21,383 bases of DNA from Gemmatimonadota bacterium (GTDB lineage: Bacteria; Gemmatimonadota; Gemmatimonadetes; Gemmatimonadales; GWC2-71-9), in assembly GCA_003220855.1 (NCBI GenBank), contig QHTP01000017.1, positions 1-21,383 of the forward strand, written 5' to 3'. The translations under genes and the position numbers were made by a program. The notes beneath the pieces are model-generated. The model was given only the letters and a program-made list of their open reading frames with translations, ran no database searches and was not told the origin of the DNA. This document shows positions 19,928-21,383 of the stretch, one piece after another. Each line of letters opens with the position of its first letter. Positions within the stretch are counted from its first letter, which is position 1.

Positions 19928-21111
19928 GGGTTCAACCGGTTGTAGCGGCGCAGCACCTCGCGCAACCGGTCGTGCGGCAGCGCGTACACCGTGAGGTCGT
20001 CGGCGCCCGTCATCGTCTCGGCGGCGAGCATCGCGTTGACGATCGCCTCTTCAGTGGCCTGCACCGTCGCCTCGAACAGCGGCGTGATGCGCTCGTCGGG
20101 CGCCATGGCGATCTGCGCGAGTCCGGAGTCACGGGAAGCGTGGGGGTTGGCGGTCGAGAAAGCGATGAAGATGTCGCCCGACGAGTGCGCCGCCAGCCCG
20201 CCCATGCGACCCACGCCGAGGGCTGCGCGCTTGGCGATCCGCTTGAGCTGGTGCGGGAGGAGCGGGGCATCGGTCGCCACGACGATGATGATCGAGCCCA
20301 CATCGTCGTCGCGCCGCGCGTCGCGCGCCGAGCGCCCCCCGCCCCCTCCGCACGGCGCCCGGCACGGCAACAAGTCCGGGATCTCGCGGCCCACCGGCAC
20401 GCCGGCGATCCGCAGCGGCGCGCGGGCGCCGTAGTTGCACTGGACCAGTACACCGACCGTATAGCCGTCGCCGGCCACGCGCCGCGACGCCGTCCCGATG
20501 CCGCCCTTGAAGCGGTTGCAGACCATTCCCGTCCCCCCGCCGACACTCCCCTCGGCGACCGGGCCCCCGCGCGCGCTGTCCATGGCCGCCCACGCATCTT
20601 CCTTTGTGACGTGGAAGCCGTTGATGTCGTTCAAGCCCCCGTCCCACGTCTCGGCCACCACCGGCAGCGACCATTCGTCGTGCTGCATCCGGCCCTGCCG
20701 CACGACCCACTGAATCACCGCGTCGCGCACCACTCCCACGGAATGGGTGTTGGTGATCATCACTGGTCCCCACAGGAACCCCGATTCGTCGACCCAGGTC
20801 GTGCCGGTCATTTCCCCGTTGCCGTTCATGGCGAACCAGCCGGCGAACACGGGGTCGTCCGAAGCCCTGCCGCGCGGGAAGATCGCGGTGACGCCGGTGC
20901 GGACGGGACCCTTGCCCACCACCAACTTGCCCCCGCCCGCGATCAGCGTCCGGTGGCCGACCTCGACGCCGGCGACATCGGTGATGGCGTCGAGCGGACC
21001 AGGCGTTCCCTCGAGCGGGATCCGGACGTCGCGGGCACGCTCGTGACGCTGCGCCGGCGCTGAGGTGAGCGCAGCGGCACTGAGCGTGAGGAGCAGCGCC
21101 TGAACTTTCAT
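19924..21111 (-). CDS. Secreted P1-family (DmpA-like) aminopeptidase
   Basis: 395 residues from ATG 21109-21111; earlier in-frame starts would hide a signal peptide (MKVQALLLTLSAAALTSAPA). The P1 family is made as a precursor that cleaves itself before a serine, which becomes the N-terminal nucleophile. Here that site is VGSIIIVVATDAPLLP, with Ser273. Other conserved parts are DAITDVAGVEVGH (41-53), NGNGEMTG (96-103), GPVMITNTHSVGVVRDA (115-131), GGGTGMVCNRFKGGIGTASR (191-210) and GRMGGLAAHSSGDIFIAFST (301-320). The insert before Ser273 is Gly- and Arg-rich (CGGGGGRSARDARR), a likely exposed processing loop. It would hydrolyse N-terminal residues or amides outside the cytoplasm. It is first in an operon with the Rieske enzyme and permease. 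Confidence 0.93.
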   Translation of the reverse strand: MKVQALLLTLSAAALTSAPAQRHERARDVRIPLEGTPGPLDAITDVAGVEVGHRTLIAGGGKLVVGKGPVRTGVTAIFPRGRASDDPVFAGWFAMNGNGEMTGTTWVDESGFLWGPVMITNTHSVGVVRDAVIQWVVRQGRMQHDEWSLPVVAETWDGGLNDINGFHVTKEDAWAAMDSARGGPVAEGSVGGGTGMVCNRFKGGIGTASRRVAGDGYTVGVLVQCNYGARAPLRIAGVPVGREIPDLLPCRAPCGGGGGRSARDARRDDDVGSIIIVVATDAPLLPHQLKRIAKRAALGVGRMGGLAAHSSGDIFIAFSTANPHASRDSGLAQIAMAPDERITPLFEATVQATEEAIVNAMLAAETMTGADDLTVYALPHDRLREVLRRYNRLNP

Positions 21112-21220
21112 CCGACCGGTCCGTAAGGGTGGGCTAGGATAACCGGCCGTCCGAGAGCGCCGCAAGCCGCGCCCGAGCCGAACGACCTGCGCCACGAGTC
21201 GCCATAGATTTGTTGACCCT

Positions 21221-21383
21221 ATGACCACGCCGTTTTCCGCACCGAGCTCCTACTGGCAAGTGAGCCGCGCGCCCCGCTACAGCCTGGTGTTGGCGCTGCC
21301 CCTGCTGCTGTTCTACCAGGTGCTGGCCGTGCTGCTGGCGCACGGCACGCGCTCGGTCCGAAACGGCGCCGACGTCATCCTGC
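21221..21383 (+). CDS. N-terminus of a membrane protein, probably CPBP-family intramembrane protease (runs off the window)
   Basis: ATG 21221 opens a frame that reaches the window end with no stop. The 54 visible residues have a short polar start, then YWQVSRAPRYSLVLALPLLLFYQVLAVLL, one clear transmembrane helix, and HGTRSVRNGADVIL. I associate this N-terminal pattern (SRAPRYS, LPLLLFY, RNGADV) with CPBP/Abi-type membrane proteases, but their catalytic EExxxR and HxxxN motifs would lie beyond the edge. No Shine-Dalgarno is visible; TAGATT at 21205-21210 could be a -10 box giving a very short leader. It is divergent from the P1 peptidase gene by about 110 bp. Confidence 0.6.
   Translation, partial: MTTPFSAPSSYWQVSRAPRYSLVLALPLLLFYQVLAVLLAHGTRSVRNGADVIL

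Overview
The window is GC-rich, densely packed bacterial DNA, most likely from a member of the Gemmatimonadota or a similar soil lineage. This is inferred from family content: RCC1-type repeats ending in CWGxNxxGQLGDGT, secreted DinB-like proteins, a small secreted beta-sandwich-like protein with an N-x-N-W-x-D-V-x-I-Y core, and an M1 aminopeptidase with a HEAT-like tail. No marker gene fixes the taxon.

Region 1 (1-1336) is decayed. An RCC1-repeat gene entering from the left stops in mid-repeat. Facing it is the C-terminal remnant of a glucoamylase-like protein that seems to lack two internal blocks. About 320 bp without a convincing gene follow, then the 5' half of a tRNA-Trp running into a terminator hairpin, a 58-bp inverted-repeat spacer, and an intact tRNA-His.

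Region 2 (1353-10145, minus strand) is a compact, tightly coupled biosynthetic operon. In transcription order it encodes an Sfp-type phosphopantetheinyl transferase, an acyl-CoA dehydrogenase-like enzyme, a two-module NRPS (A[FkbM methyltransferase]-PCP-C-A-PCP) and a stand-alone thioesterase-fold protein with an N-terminal TubC-type docking domain. Each junction is a TAATG or GTGA overlap. Hand-read specificity residues suggest Asp (module 1) and Gly (module 2), so a methylated and/or desaturated Asp-Gly-like dipeptide is the simplest product hypothesis. The thioesterase appears to have Cys, Gly and Asn at the canonical Ser, Asp and His positions. This operon is the best candidate in the window for an undescribed system.

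Region 3 (10146-12746) begins with a gap that may hold a short relic of a livH-type permease gene. It then has a PabC-like class IV aminotransferase (minus), a lipoprotein with Gly-Gly-X repeats (plus) and a small secreted protein (minus).

Region 4 (12814-17476) holds a PYROXD2/phytoene-desaturase-like FAD oxidoreductase, a secreted DinB-fold protein and a secreted M1 metallopeptidase. Three successive convergent gene pairs end within 4 bp of each other or overlap.

Region 5 (17481-21111, minus strand) is a second coupled operon: a secreted P1/DmpA-type aminopeptidase, a Rieske non-heme iron oxygenase and an APC-family amino acid permease. It looks like a set for releasing, importing and oxidising an amino-acid-like compound. 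The window ends in the start of a membrane protein, probably a CPBP-family protease.
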